Positions 23,449 through 34,726 of a stretch of DNA of 64,000 bases are shown here, in pieces. The notes below the pieces were generated by a model. It was not told the DNA's origin, searched no databases, and was given only the letters and a program-made list of their open reading frames with translations. The DNA is from Mastigias papua. Lineage: Eukaryota; Cnidaria; Scyphozoa; Rhizostomeae; Mastigiidae. The stretch lies in NCBI GenBank assembly GCA_964019165.1, contig OZ025273.1:17404992-17468991 (forward strand), given 5' to 3'. Made by a program: the position numbers and the translations under genes. How positions within the stretch are numbered: the first letter of the stretch is position 1; every line of letters starts with the position of its first letter.

Positions 23449-24290
23449 TCATTGAATGTCAATTGTAGTAGAATGTTCGTCGTCCTGGTTTTCGTTGTCA
23501 GCTTCATTTTCGACGAGACCTGATGATTCATGTTTCCAGAATGTGTTCAATGACTCGATGAGCTCTCTATCTTCATTTTCAACTTTGTTCCTTGAAGGTA
23601 AAACATCTAGCACAAGACTAGATATAACATTAGTAGTGAAGTTTACATCATTTTTAACACTATTTACTGGTCCTGAAAGAAGCCAGCCAAGCTTGCTTTT
23701 CACAGCAATGGGACCTTCACCGCCTTTGCAAACTTCACCTTGCACTATCGTATGATAATAATCTATGCCTAGAACTAAGTCTACTGTTCTATTGCCTTCT
23801 GTGAAAATATCAGCTAAGTTTAATCCCTGCAAATGCGGGTATCTACTGATATCTACATTTCTACTGATAGGAGAGCACAATTGAGGAAAACTTACAGCCT
23901 TAACTGGCACTACTTCATTCTCCACCTCTAAATTAAAAACTACACGCTCACACTGTTTCTTGCTATACTTCTCTGAGCTGAACGTGTTCAAATTGATTGT
24001 TTCTACTGCTTCAGCTTTCATTTGGAGTTTTTCTTTATTTCTTCAGCAACGTATGTCCTTTGACTACCTGAGTCGAGCAAGATATGACTTGGGATCTTGT
24101 TACATGGGTCATCTCCAAATACATTTGCTTTCGCTGTTTGTAGCAACACACTGGATTTCTCTTTCGTTGTGGCAGTTGTTATTGAGTGGCTTGGTTCTTC
24201 TGTCACTTCCAATGTGTAGCAAATGGCCGTGTTGTGTTTCCTTTTACATTTGTAACACTTTGAAGTACTTTTACAATGTTTTACTGGGTG
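23449..24290 (-). pseudogene. BEL/Pao gag zinc knuckle and aspartic protease
   Basis: Starts within a CX2CX4HX4C knuckle (CYKCKRKHNTAIC) at about 24230-24270, followed by the protease active site HILLDSGSQRTYV and the DUF1758-type domain (VDLVLGIDYYHTIV, SKLGWLLSGPV). A frameshift near 24020 breaks the frame. Upstream gag is absent. Confidence 0.85.
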
Positions 24291-24350
24291 AGAAACAAAG
24301 AAATGAAAAACAAAAGAAGATTATGCATATAACCCTCGATTTGATTGCTT

Positions 24351-24626
24351 TTATAATAATAATATAATAATAATACTTTCTTTATTTAAGGTTGGCTCTT
24401 ATTGCTAGCTCATGTGCTAATTTAAGGCAACTGAATCTTAAATGCAAGATGCTATAATAAATTAAATCTAAATTACAAACAAGAGAATACTATTAAAGAT
24501 TCTAACTATAAAAACACTAAATTACCTATATACAATCTGCAAAATTTACAACTGCAATCAAAATCGTAGCATTGAATGTTTCTTGTGAAGTTGCTAAGTG
24601 TCTGAGACTTGTTTATAGAAGATGGC
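24351..24626 (-). pseudogene. LINE 3' untranslated region and (ATT)n tail
   Basis: Reading leftward it holds AATAAA (24381-24386) and ends in a TATTATTATTATATTATTATT tail, the kind of short-repeat tail used by many non-LTR retrotransposons. It continues on the other side of Gypsy-2 (34722 onward) with the end of the LINE reading frame. Confidence 0.65.
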
Positions 24627-24760
24627 ATATGTTACGTTCAGATTGCACAGATAAGAAAAAGCTATAACAAAGAAAGACTCAGTTCATAGGCCTAGCTTAT
24701 CACGGTAAAGAAAGCAATATAACACAATCAGAATGAGGCTGATTAACATAATAATGATAA

Positions 24761-27739
24761 TCTCTATATACTAAGATCCCTATATGATAATTTATGCCAA
24801 ACCAATCAGATTGCTCGAATTTGTACCACGTGACCCATTTTTTGCCCGATTTTAATGACACTTCTCCTCCTAGGTCTGTTGGGGGATTGTAACCAAACTC
24901 GGTTTAGGGGTTCTCCTTGGGGTCTATTTACTCACAAAGGAGGGATTTTTCTATATCTGTTCTTTTTGCTGAGATATTCCACTTTCAACTTATGGCCATT
25001 GCTTTCCTATACCCTCCGACATGCTCACTTGACACCTCTGCGCAGGACTGTTGCTTTCACGTTTATGAATGTTCATGGAGGACGATGGTGCTGTGTGTGA
25101 TTGCGAGGAAATTTTTGTCACTGTCTTTCCAGGTAAACCGACTCTGTTTTCCGTAGATGGATTGATTTAAGATTCCATGTATGTCCTTTGTCCATTTCAT
25201 CTGTATTCTGCTGTTGCCAGCCATTTATTTCTATATCTTTCAACCAGATTCAACCACCTTCCCTCGAGGGTATTGCCGCCATGACAGTTCTTCTCCAAGT
25301 TGTTTCATTCTATGTGCTAAATCACCGTGCTTTTACTGCTAAATTGTGAAAACATATTCAACATATGTTTGACTTTCTATTCTGTGCTAGACTATGGCAG
25401 TTTGTTTGCCCTTTATGCATATTTTGATGACATGGAATGGCGTGCGTGCTGTTTTCAGTTGGGAATGTTTTGATATGCACTACCGTAATATTGCCGTGTG
25501 ACTTGGAGGAGAATTTTGTCGTTCAGCTTTCAGTTTAGTGCTTTTTTCGCTTGATTTCATTCGCTAAGTTATCCTACTTTTCTTACTAAATTGTGATGAA
25601 ATGATTACTGTATGTTTACTGTTGTATTCCTTGGTAGCTTGGAATTTATTCATTGCTTTTACCGCATGTACGAATGGCATAGGATATGGTTATGTTTGGC
25701 GATAAAATATTGGTATGTGGAATGCTTTCACTGAAGTGTGTATAGGGCTATTGCTGAATTTGGTTACACAAATTTTGCAGTTTTTACTTTCACCCTTTAC
25801 TTTTGTCATAGTGTGTATGATGAAATGCAAGGGGATTCCCAAGTTCATCTCACGATCGCAGATACCTGTTGTCCTTTGTTTTGGAATTTAATTGCGGTCT
25901 TTTGAGGGTGATTCCATAACTTTGCTTCAGGGGCATTAAGATCATGGTAGTTCCCCTAAGTTTTTGCTTGATGTTCTGTTCTAAAGTACCGTTTTGTTAC
26001 TGCAGAAGTATCATTATGATATTCAGGAGGCATTTAATGCAATATTTGCTTATGTACTAGGAGCTTTTAACTTGCTCTTAATTCTTAGTATATGCACATG
26101 ACATGGATGTTAGGATGTCACAAGAGTTAGGCCACTTTGTTTACGTTTGAGATATTGCCCTTGAACTCGAATTTACTCCTTGATTTTATCATACATATTT
26201 TACAGGCAAACACTAGGATGTCACCAACTTTATTCTCAGCTCAGTGACTCTCTTTTCATTTTGTAATCGCTCTATTTACAGTAGGCCTCATTGTTATTTC
26301 CACTATAGATGGTAGAGTTATTTTGGTGAAGTCATATTAAAGGGGTTCTATTAAACTAAATATTCTTTTGTTGGCACACAGTTGCCCTTCTTTCTCAGAT
26401 CACTTGATATAAATTCCATTACTGAATTCCATATACCATTCTGCACGTGATGATATACTCTTAAGGGATGAATTTATCTTGCCCCCACTCAAGTAGTACC
26501 TTCATTTGAAATCTTAGTTGGTAATGCAGGATATATATTATGACTCAATTCAAAGAATTACTGACTTCCATGGATCACTCTGCATATGATAGTATAGTTG
26601 TTTTAGGGATGAAGTAGTACTAGATAGCAACATTTTGATTTATGGAGCCACTGTCTTCAATCCAACTACCATTATTGTTTGAAATCTGAATTTTACATGG
26701 TTGTAACAGATAATTTAGTACTGGATAGCTGCTGTATTTGTGTTGTATAGCCATAACCTATGACCTCCCCACAAGAACTTTGGTTGAAATCTAATATGAT
26801 GATTCATGCTGCTCAATCATGGGCTTTACACTCTGTTATATATATAAAGCTGTGATATAGGAATACTAAGCAATATTATTTTGTTTTATCACCTTGAACT
26901 ACACAGTCCTATCACAGATTCCAGTTGTATAACACCTACATTTATGGGTCAGACTTGATCCTTTACCTCTGTAGACAAGATTAGTGGTCACCTACACGAT
27001 AACAGACACACTCATACCTGCCAATTCATGTGCTATATTGTATCTGTTACGACATCCTACAATTATATCACCAGATTTTACAAAACTCCTTAAGTTAGAA
27101 TTGAGTGAAGCAGGAGACAATATGTAATGTAGTTTCATTACCGCCTCATTGTAGAGAGCATTGTAAACAATTCTGTGCATAATTCATATAATATAGACTA
27201 GCTTAGTACTGATAGCCCGCTAGAACGCGGGCTTCCCTAGCCCCAGTTGAAATGTTGCATATTAGCCTTGGAAAGACTAACGCTGTGCCCCCATGAATGT
27301 TGCATGGTCTGGTCGCATAGGATCACGAGAAGGTTACGTTATGGGCCTCTGCGATGGAGCACGTGACTTTCGGCCTTGCATTGTGCAAATCGAAGAAAAT
27401 TGCCAGAAAAAATTGTGCAAAAAATGCTCGGATACCTGCGCTAGGCTACGGGGCTTCTTGATTTTCATCCTTTCCCTTTACTGCCCCGTAGCCTAGCGCA
27501 GGTATCCGAGCATTTTTTGCACAATTTTTTCTGGCAATTGTCTTCAATTTGCACAATGCAAGGCCGAAAGTCACGTGCTCCATCGCAGAGGCCCATAACG
27601 TAACCTTCTCGTTATCCTATGCGACCAGACCATGCAACATTCATGGGGGCACAGCGTTAGTCTTTCCAAGGCTAATATGCAACATTTCAACTGGGGCTAG
27701 GGAAGCCCGCGTTCTAGCGGGCTATCAGTACTAAGCTAG
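24761..27739 (+). mobile_element. Helitron A: 2979-bp non-autonomous Helitron with palindromic 3' end
   Basis: Begins TCTCTATATACTAAGATCCC after A and ends with hairpin AGCCCGCGTTCTAGCGGGCT, ATCAGTACTAAG and CTAG before T. The unoccupied sister LTR reads ATGATAATAGTACATAA across the site, so insertion was exactly between A and T with no duplication, the Helitron hallmark. The last 542 bp form a near-perfect palindrome containing the 3' terminus twice. The 2.4-kb body has no recognisable protein. Confidence 0.9.
27198..27739. repeat. 542-bp palindrome at the Helitron A 3' end
   Basis: Two 257-bp arms (27198-27454 and 27483-27739) around a 28-bp spacer. By eye the arms differ at only about three positions. 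Each outer end is CTAG next to the GC-rich hairpin, so both arms carry a complete Helitron 3' terminus facing outward. Each arm also holds a cysteine-rich open frame. Confidence 0.9.
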
Positions 27740-27756
27740 TAGTACATAACGTAACA
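27740..27756 (-). repeat. Start of the Gypsy-2 3' LTR (short piece beyond Helitron A)
   Basis: TAGTACATAACGTAACA is the remainder of the LTR separated by Helitron A. A purine tract (GTGTTGTGGGGA on the minus strand) adjoins it at 27757-27770. Confidence 0.9.
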
Positions 27757-27787
27757 TCCCCACAACACAAAGACAAAAACAAAAAGT

Positions 27788-28347
27788 TCAAACTTCATAG
27801 TCTGTAAGGTATTGTGGTTGTTTGATCTGTCTTCCTGATCGGGTTCTATATCCTGGCTGCTCATCTGATCTTATTGGATGGTCCACAGTCACCGGTTTTG
27901 CTGCTGTAAAGTCCTTCTCTGCCTGCACATCACTCTTTCTTGTGTCAGGAGAATTCTCATGTAGTTCCATGATTGGGATGTCTTTGTCATGGGTTTACAA
28001 GTCATCTTTGTTTGGAACTTTTCTTAAATCAACTCTATTTCGTCTGAAAACTTTCCTGTTGTCCTTCAACAGATATGATCGTTCATCCAAGCATTTGAGA
28101 ATCTTTGCTTTTACCCATACTTTGTCTTTAAGACTAACTGGTCTCACTCTTACAATGTCACTTTCATCTAAAGGGTCTAGGTCTTTCGCATGCTTGTTGA
28201 AACTGTTCTCTGTTCTCTGTTGCTTGGTAATTCTATCTCTTTTCTCTTTGACATCATTTCTCTCTTGTCTTAGCAGATTTCCAGTAGTTGGTAGGTCTGT
28301 TTTAGGTCTACAACCTAGAAATCTTTGTGCCGGACTTGTTGTTAATC
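27788..28347 (-). pseudogene. Gypsy-2 integrase C-terminal domain
   Basis: Continues Pol after the hAT insert: SPAQRFLGCRPKTDLP, then DIVRVRPVSLKDKVWVKAKI and ERSYLLKDNRKVFRRNR, and the closing GYRTRSGRQIKQPQYL motif. One in-frame TAA near 27993 separates the last 68 codons. Confidence 0.85.
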
Positions 28348-31137
28348 CAGGTGCGGATCCAGAGTAAATTCTGACTTTCGCAAAATCCTCACCGTTAGAA
28401 AAGACCACGCCCATATGACCACGCCCTAAATGTCACCCCATTAAAAAGTCAACAACTCAAAATTTTTCCGATATATTTTACTTTTTTTTCTCAAAACAAA
28501 CTTGCATTGTAAAGATAAACTAGCACTGCTAGTATGATTTAGATAGGCATTTAACTCATAATAAGTCGATACACAAAACACCATACCTTCACAAAAGGTG
28601 AAACCAAATTGATGATGGAATTTTTCAATTCACAATGTAGTTTAAATAATACATTGTTTTCCTGCCATACAAGTCCAGCCACACATATCAAAGCTATCAA
28701 TGTATCAAAAGTGTACATAAATGGAAAAAGTTTTAGGCCACTGAGGCCAATGAATAAAAACTACTAAGTGCCTGCCTACAACCCACTTGAGCTACCAAAT
28801 CTCATGCTTTGGATATACTGACCATCATGGTTTGAGCACTCTAGATCTGGCAAGCAGAGGCAAAAGAAATGTAAATTGCCAATGGATTACTTTATACTCA
28901 ATGTGCCTTTTCAAGATTTGGTACCTGGATTGATATTTCTATCTAGCTGTTCTTCTCTACTATAGCAAAGCCTCTATAAGTACTTACATGTAATCATCCA
29001 CTTTCAGCAATATGTTATTCTATTCTTCAAAGATTCAGAAGAAATCTCACCTTCACAGTTCAATAATATCATGAAATCATGTAATGATTCTACATAGACA
29101 AAAGACACAAGGAAACTGTCCACAGTGTTCAGAATTTGATAATGAGAGAAGTTTGACACCCAATTGAACAAACACATGTGCATGTCTCCACCCATTCAGC
29201 AAATTGGCAAATCAGACTTGCAGCTGGGCATGACTTTTGGTTACCCATGCTTCAGAGAAACTCAACATCTATCCCAATATTTCAACATATAATCCATCTT
29301 CAATATAATTTTGTTCAATTGACTCAACATACCTATCAAAGGTTAGGCAACAACTTCTAGTAAAGTCTTTAAGCAGTTTAAGGGTTTTGGAAATTGCACT
29401 TGGTTATGTTTTGTGATTTGATGCATTGACAAGAAAGTCTAGTCTAAGAAACATTCAATTCAGGTTTGTATTTGGGTATATCCTCTTAAGGTATAACTTG
29501 AACTATATGATTTAGTTTCAGAGATGTCAGTTTTGTGGAAGGCAGTCCTCAAGCAGACAAAAGCAATTGAGTAGTTATTTTGCAGCATGTTGCTGCATGA
29601 AAGAACAGGTACAATACATAAAAGCTAAAGGGATCACTGTAATGTAAAAGGGAAAAAGAGATGTGATTGATAATCCTAAGATAACAAATACAGAAAAAGG
29701 AGGCAACAATCTTCCAACATAAAATTTCTGCATGTTTCATTTGTCAGACATTGTGCATAATTTTGTAGCTATTACCACCAATGCATCACCTGCACTACAC
29801 TAAGGGTAAACCCTCTTAAAGATAATTTTTGGGAGGCTACTTGTTTCATCACTGATGCTAGACAGGTGAAGAGGAGATATGGTGCATATCACTCTAGATA
29901 GGGGTAACTAAGAACAAAGCTGCAAGTACTGGTGTTGGGGCTTTTCAATACCTAATAATATTTCCCACTGAAACTTCCCATTACAAGTTCTTGATAAGCA
30001 AATCTGACATATATAACGTTAAACCTTACACATTTGAACGTTGTTTAACAACTTCAACTAAAGCCAGACAACCGAAACGTACCAGATTATACTGCAAAAG
30101 CGATTGTGCATACATGACACATACGATGGATAACTATAAAAATAGTAGCTAAATCTGGTAATTTAGCTGACTGAGTCACATAAATGGCATAAATAATCTC
30201 CACCTTTTGAATTGAGTAAGGGGAGCCCGCGTGTAGCGGGCTATCAGTACTTTCAGATACTAATATCACATATTTTATAAATAAAACATAAGTACTAGAC
30301 ATCTAGCAGAATCAACAGGAATCTTCACCTTCTGCTACCAATAGGACCCATGCACCTAGGTCCTCAGTTGATCATGCAATACCTGCTTCCTGGAAAACTT
30401 CAAGAGGTTGCCAATCTTACCCCTGTTCTCCATACTCAATGATGATAGTTAAGCATCTATCAAAATCTCTATGATAACCAGTCGTATAACTATTAGCTAA
30501 TGTACTTGTCAGATAGGCTCGATCGCACTCGCACGCATTGCCATTGTATCACGTGTATATGGTGTTCCTATGGCCCATTCCTTGGAGTACAAGTGCCAGT
30601 GTGCCAGCCCACGCCTCCTTCTTCTCAACATTCGCAACTCGCAACGTCCTTACTTATAACTTATGGGCTATCTAACATCGTTTAAGGCAACTGCATATTG
30701 GAGTCATATTACGCTGTGAGGCCGCATGCCCTCTATTACAATCCCGGCGACCACGATTAGCAAGAAGCTTCTTCCCCATACAAAACCAATAGGCTTTTTG
30801 ATGTTGGCATTGCTGAGTACATTCGCAAAATGTGAAGGAACTTCGCAAAATGCTTGGCAACTGACAAGTAAACATTCGCAACTGCCTAGATACCGATAAA
30901 GGCTTGTCTGATGTTAGAAAGCGAAATTGCTTCGCAGAGGCAGACACATAAGAAACTATTTACGTAAAGTAACGAGCAAACTCATGGATTGAGGAGCCAT
31001 AACAGGACTATCGTTGCAATTGGTTTTGCCTATTCTATTACTTTTCTTATCAATTGTCATTTTCTTGTATGCAAAAAGTTCTCTGAAAATCTGACATTCG
31101 CATCTACGACTGTTGCGAATGTCTAGATCCGCCACTG
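28348..31137. mobile_element. Non-autonomous hAT element with 8-bp target duplication
   Basis: Ends CAGGTGCGGATCCAGA (left) and, read inward, CAGTGGCGGATCTAGA (right). They are flanked by TGTTAATC at 28340-28347 and 31138-31145; the integrase frame is continuous once it is removed. ATTCGCAA-type motifs cluster near the right end (30645-31125) and one lies near the left (28376). No transposase seen. A Helitron 3' hairpin fragment lies inside at 30221-30253. Confidence 0.85.
30221..30253 (+). mobile_element. Fragment of a Helitron 3' end within the hAT element
   Basis: GGGGAGCCCGCGTGTAGCGG... with its hairpin and ATCAGTACT is the shared Helitron 3' signature, but the terminal AAGCTAG is replaced by TTCAGATAC. 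It is a broken or variant end; no matching 5' end was found. Confidence 0.55.
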
Positions 31138-31145
31138 TGTTAATC

Positions 31146-33811
31146 CATCTTGAATTGTATTACGGTAGGCTAGCAGTGCCTTATAAGCATCTTTCTTGTC
31201 ATCTTTCACCTTGGACATAATGCTTTTTGCAAGTTTGACAGCAGCTTCTGCCCTTCCATTGCCTTGTGGATGATGAGGGCTGGATGTATGGTGTATGAAA
31301 TTCCAAGACATAGCAGAACTATCAAATTCATTTGATATGAACTGAGGACCGTTATCACTAATGAGAATGTCACACTGTCCATATCTTGACATGTGGGTTT
31401 TCAGCTTCTTGATAACTGGTTTAGTTAGTGTGCTTGCTAACTTGTCAACTTCTATAAAATTTGAATAGTGGTCTACTGTGACTAAGTAGTTGTCACCATT
31501 CCATTCACATAAATCTGTAGATACAATTTACAATGGACGGTCTTGTATTTCTACTGGTAACAGACTTTCTTTCTGTTGGTTTCTTGAATACCCTTGGCAA
31601 ATTTCACACTCTGATATGTAATCTTTAATTTCTGCATTCATTTTAGGCCAAAATATACACTCTCTGGCTCTACGTAGACAAGCTTGTATACCTAATTGAG
31701 AACTGTGTATTTCTTCTCTCATTGCAGGTCTGAGTGCTTGTGGAATAAGAACTCTTTCTCCTCTGTAGATAAGACCATCATGTATAGATAATTCATCTTT
31801 GTGCTTGAAATATGGCCTAATATTTTCAGCACCTTGAGTTTTGTCCTCTGGCCATCCATTAGTAATGATTGTCTTGAGTGTGGTCCTTATCTTATCATTA
31901 TTTGTTTGTTTCAACAAATTCTCTCTCCACTGTTCACCTATGAGAACATGTGATACAGCATCAATTTCAATTTCCTTTTTGATGTTGCAGATCTCTTTCA
32001 ATGGCTGTGGACTACGACTCAGTTTGTCAGCTATGTATTGCTCAGATCCTGGTTTGTACTGTATAGTTATATCATAATTCTGGAGTCTAAGTTGAAATCC
32101 TTGTAGTCTTCTGGGTATGTCTTTCAGGGGTTTGAGCACGGCTGCTGTAGGCTATCGGTTGTCCATTTTGTAGTAATACTGCACCTAACCCAGTGTCACT
32201 TGCATCACATTGAATTTCTAATTGCTCCTTTGGGTCATAATATCTCAGAACTGGCTCTTTTGTAAGCAACTCTTTTGTTTTGTTAAGTGCTTTAGATTCT
32301 TTGTCAGACCATTGCCATTTTACATCTTGCTTTGTTAGTTTTCTCAGAGGCTCTATCACATCTGAAAGGTTGGGTAGAAACTTTGCAAGGTACTGAACAA
32401 GACCTATAAATCCTCTGAGCTCTGTGATATTAGAAGGTTCTTTCATATCTCTTATGGCTTTTACTTTTTCTGGGTCTGGCTTTAGGCCTTCACTAGTGAC
32501 GGTATGCCCCAAGAATTTTATACTAGATCTTCTTAACTGCATCTTTGACTTGTTCAGCTTTATTCCTATGTCTTCACATCACTTGAGTAGTACTCTTAGC
32601 CGTTGATCGTGAACTTTGGTAGCTTCTTCAACGTCATCTCCACTTCCTATGACTATGATATCATCTGCAATGCAAGCAATACCTTCAATGTCATCTAAGA
32701 CTTGGTGCAACTTTCTCTGAAAGATTTCAGCAGATACATTTAATCCAAATGGTAGTCGCAGCCACCTGTATCTTCCAAATTGAGTGTTAAAAGTGGTCAG
32801 GAAGCTGGATTCTTCATCTAATTTCACATGCCAGTAGCCTGATTTTAAATCAAGAACGGAGAATACCTTTGCATTCTGCAACTTTGGAAGTATATCCTCC
32901 ATAACTGGTAAGTAGTATCTCTCTCTCTGTAATGCAGTATTCAACTTCTGTGGGTCAATACATACTCGAAGCTTTGCACACTGTTTTCTCTGTGGGGTTA
33001 CAAGGCTATTATCCCATTGGATTGGTTCAAACACTTTTGTAATCACTTTATCATTCTCCATCTTGTTTAATTCTCTCTTTAAATCATCGACAAGAGAATG
33101 AGGAACTTTTCTGACAGGATTTACACTTGGCTTTATCTCAGTATCTACAACTAGGTGCTGTTCCCCAGGTAAGCTTCCCATTCCATCATCAAATACACTT
33201 GGGAAATTACTAACTATGTCCACCTCTGACTGGACTGTTATTTCACTGCCTTTTGCCTCTGTGAAATGATCATTGTTTATTGTGAGCAAATTCATGGCTT
33301 CACTGGCTCTCAATCCTAAGATTGGTGTAAGGTTCTCTTTAACAACAATAAATGTGAGCCTGTATTTCTTGCTGTTTGATGGGTTTTCAATCACTATTCT
33401 GGCAGAACCTACTGGTTTTATTCTGTTGCCAGTCCATGATTTCAGTATAACTGGAGTGTTGATTGTTTCTGCATCTTTTGGCATGAACTTGATTGGTAAG
33501 ATGTTCACTGACGATCCGGTATCAACTTGAAAAGACACTTGTTTTGATGAGGCTCTAATCGTCATATCGGTGAATACTTTTGTCTTCTTAATGGTGTAGA
33601 CTAGTTGTTCACTTTCTACCATATCTATGGACTCAACTGAATCAGTGTCCTCATTAGCTTGGTTAAGCTTTCCTTTCTCTCTTTGTACACCTAATTGCAA
33701 AGTGGTTGCTTTTGCCACAAATTTTACACGTCTTTCCATAAGCTGGGCATAAATCCTTCTTACATTGGTGTCTTCTTCCACAAAATTTACATTGTATGAT
33801 TTTAGCATCAA
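31146..33811 (-). pseudogene. Gypsy-2 Pol: protease, reverse transcriptase, RNase H remnant, integrase
   Basis: Protease active site VSFQVDTGSSVNILP; reverse transcriptase from VIEPIQWDN-type motifs through LRVCIDPQKLN, FSVLDLKSGYWHV and CIADDIIVIG (both catalytic Asp kept); thumb GFIGLVQYLAKF. RNase H begins (EIQCDASDTGLGAVLL, AYSSRA) but near 32145 jumps to IPRRLQGFQLRLQ, so the middle of RNase H is deleted with a frame change. Integrase has its zinc finger (ending CEICQG) and core (STDLCEWNG, LISDNGPQF, GNGRAEAAVK). Single stops at 32579-32581 (TGA) and 31528-31530 (TAA). Its start overlaps gag by about 149 bases in another frame, suggesting expression by ribosomal frameshifting, a usual Gypsy strategy. 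Confidence 0.9.
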
Positions 33812-34430
33812 ATCTGGAACTTGAATCTTTTACTACCTTTTGTTTCCATGTTTTACTAATTTTGTGAATATCTGCTGACTGCCTTTGGATGTCCCTTATG
33901 GTTCCTCTTGCTGTCTCTTCACTTCTACATATGGGAATGGCTTTCTCCAGTGTTAGGTCTGGCGCTGACAAAAGGTGTCTCCTGGTCTCTTCACATAGTA
34001 GACCTAAAACTATACGATCTCTAATTAACTCATCATGGAGATCTTTGACATTGCACTTTGCGGCAAGCTGTCGCAAATTGGTCAAGTAGGTATCAGAATC
34101 TTCACCACTATCCTGGTTTCTACTATTGAACTTAAATCTTTGAAATACAATATTCACATCACCAACACAATGTGCCTCTAAAACTTCAAAAACGGATTTT
34201 ACTGTACGTTCAGGTACTGACGATGTCTCAAAGACTTTTGCACAACTATCTCCAATGGTATATAGCAATAAAGCGACTAGGTAATCTTCAGGTTCCTGAT
34301 TCAATCTAGTCAAAATGCTATAGTTATGCCATTGAGATTTAAAAATGTTAAAGTTCTCTTCTCTATTTCTCGAAAGATCAATCGCTTTTGGAGGATCGAT
34401 TCTAGGTATTGGCCTCCTATGGTGCTCACC
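33663..34430 (-). pseudogene. Gypsy-2 gag
   Basis: A frame open from 34430 with a retrotransposon capsid core (VFEVLEAHCVGDVN, SDTYLTNLRQLAAKC, RDRIVLGLL) and two zinc knuckles, a variant first (CKFCGRRHQCKKDLC) and a canonical second (CKICGKSNHFAIRC). No ATG stands in this frame at the N-terminal end; the nearest ATGs (34437-34480) are one frame off, so a one-base shift near 34420 or an unseen splice has detached the start. Confidence 0.85.
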
Positions 34431-34573
34431 TCATGCATCAGCAATATCGGCTGTCTCTCGTTCTTCAGCATTTTATCTAAGATTCCTCGTCTTGTTCGTG
34501 TGAATAGGCAGAAATGTAGACTAAAACAAATACTTCATACAATATTCGAAGTAATATCCGACACCTGACACCA

Positions 34574-34721
34574 TGTTACGTACAGATTGCACAGATAAGA
34601 AAAAGCTATAACAAAGAAAGACTCAGTTCATAGGCCTAGCTTATCACGGTAAAGAAAGCAATATAACACAATCAGAACGAGGCTGATTAACATAATAATG
34701 ATAATAGTACATAATGTAACA
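34574..34721 (-). repeat. 5' LTR of Gypsy-2 (uninterrupted copy)
   Basis: Intact LTR that shows the sequence of the Helitron A insertion site before occupation (ATGATAATAGTACATAA near 34698-34714). Confidence 0.95.
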
Positions 34722-34726
34722 GCATA

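Larger units (their letters stand above)
19403..24290 (-). mobile_element. BEL/Pao retrotransposon, minus strand, truncated at both ends
   Basis: Pol domains lie in BEL/Pao order reading leftward: zinc knuckle, protease, reverse transcriptase, RNase H, integrase, DUF5641 tail, then a purine tract (CTCGGGGGAGTATAT) and the first bases of an LTR (TGTAAAGGTC, starting at 19464). The LTR runs into the TATG microsatellite. The gag is cut off near 24290, close to the tail of a LINE. A small Helitron (20879-21398) lies inside. Several frameshifts and deletions inactivate it. Confidence 0.85.
24632..34721 (-). mobile_element. Gypsy-2: complete minus-strand Ty3/Gypsy retrotransposon
   Basis: LTRs of about 147 bp (24632-24760 plus 27740-27756; and 34574-34721) begin TGTTACRTTATGTACTA and end CGTAACA on the minus strand. 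The duplication GCATA lies at 24627-24631 and 34722-34726. A primer-binding site TGGTGTCAGGTGTC follows the 5' LTR directly at 34573. The LTRs are nearly identical apart from the Helitron, so the element is fairly young. Two inserts: Helitron A in the 3' LTR and a hAT element in integrase. Pol has three point stops, a frameshift in gag and an internal deletion in RNase H. Confidence 0.95.

Noticed and set aside
24855..25100. 81-codon frame present in both Helitron A and Helitron B
   Set aside because: Conserved only because the two copies are about 95% identical; a second overlapping frame is equally conserved, and E and D do not support it.
27198..27739. Palindrome as a stand-alone MITE inserted at the Helitron end
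   Set aside because: No target duplication lies at its inner border, both outer edges are Helitron 3' ends, and A and B carry it at exactly the same place; it is part of the Helitron.
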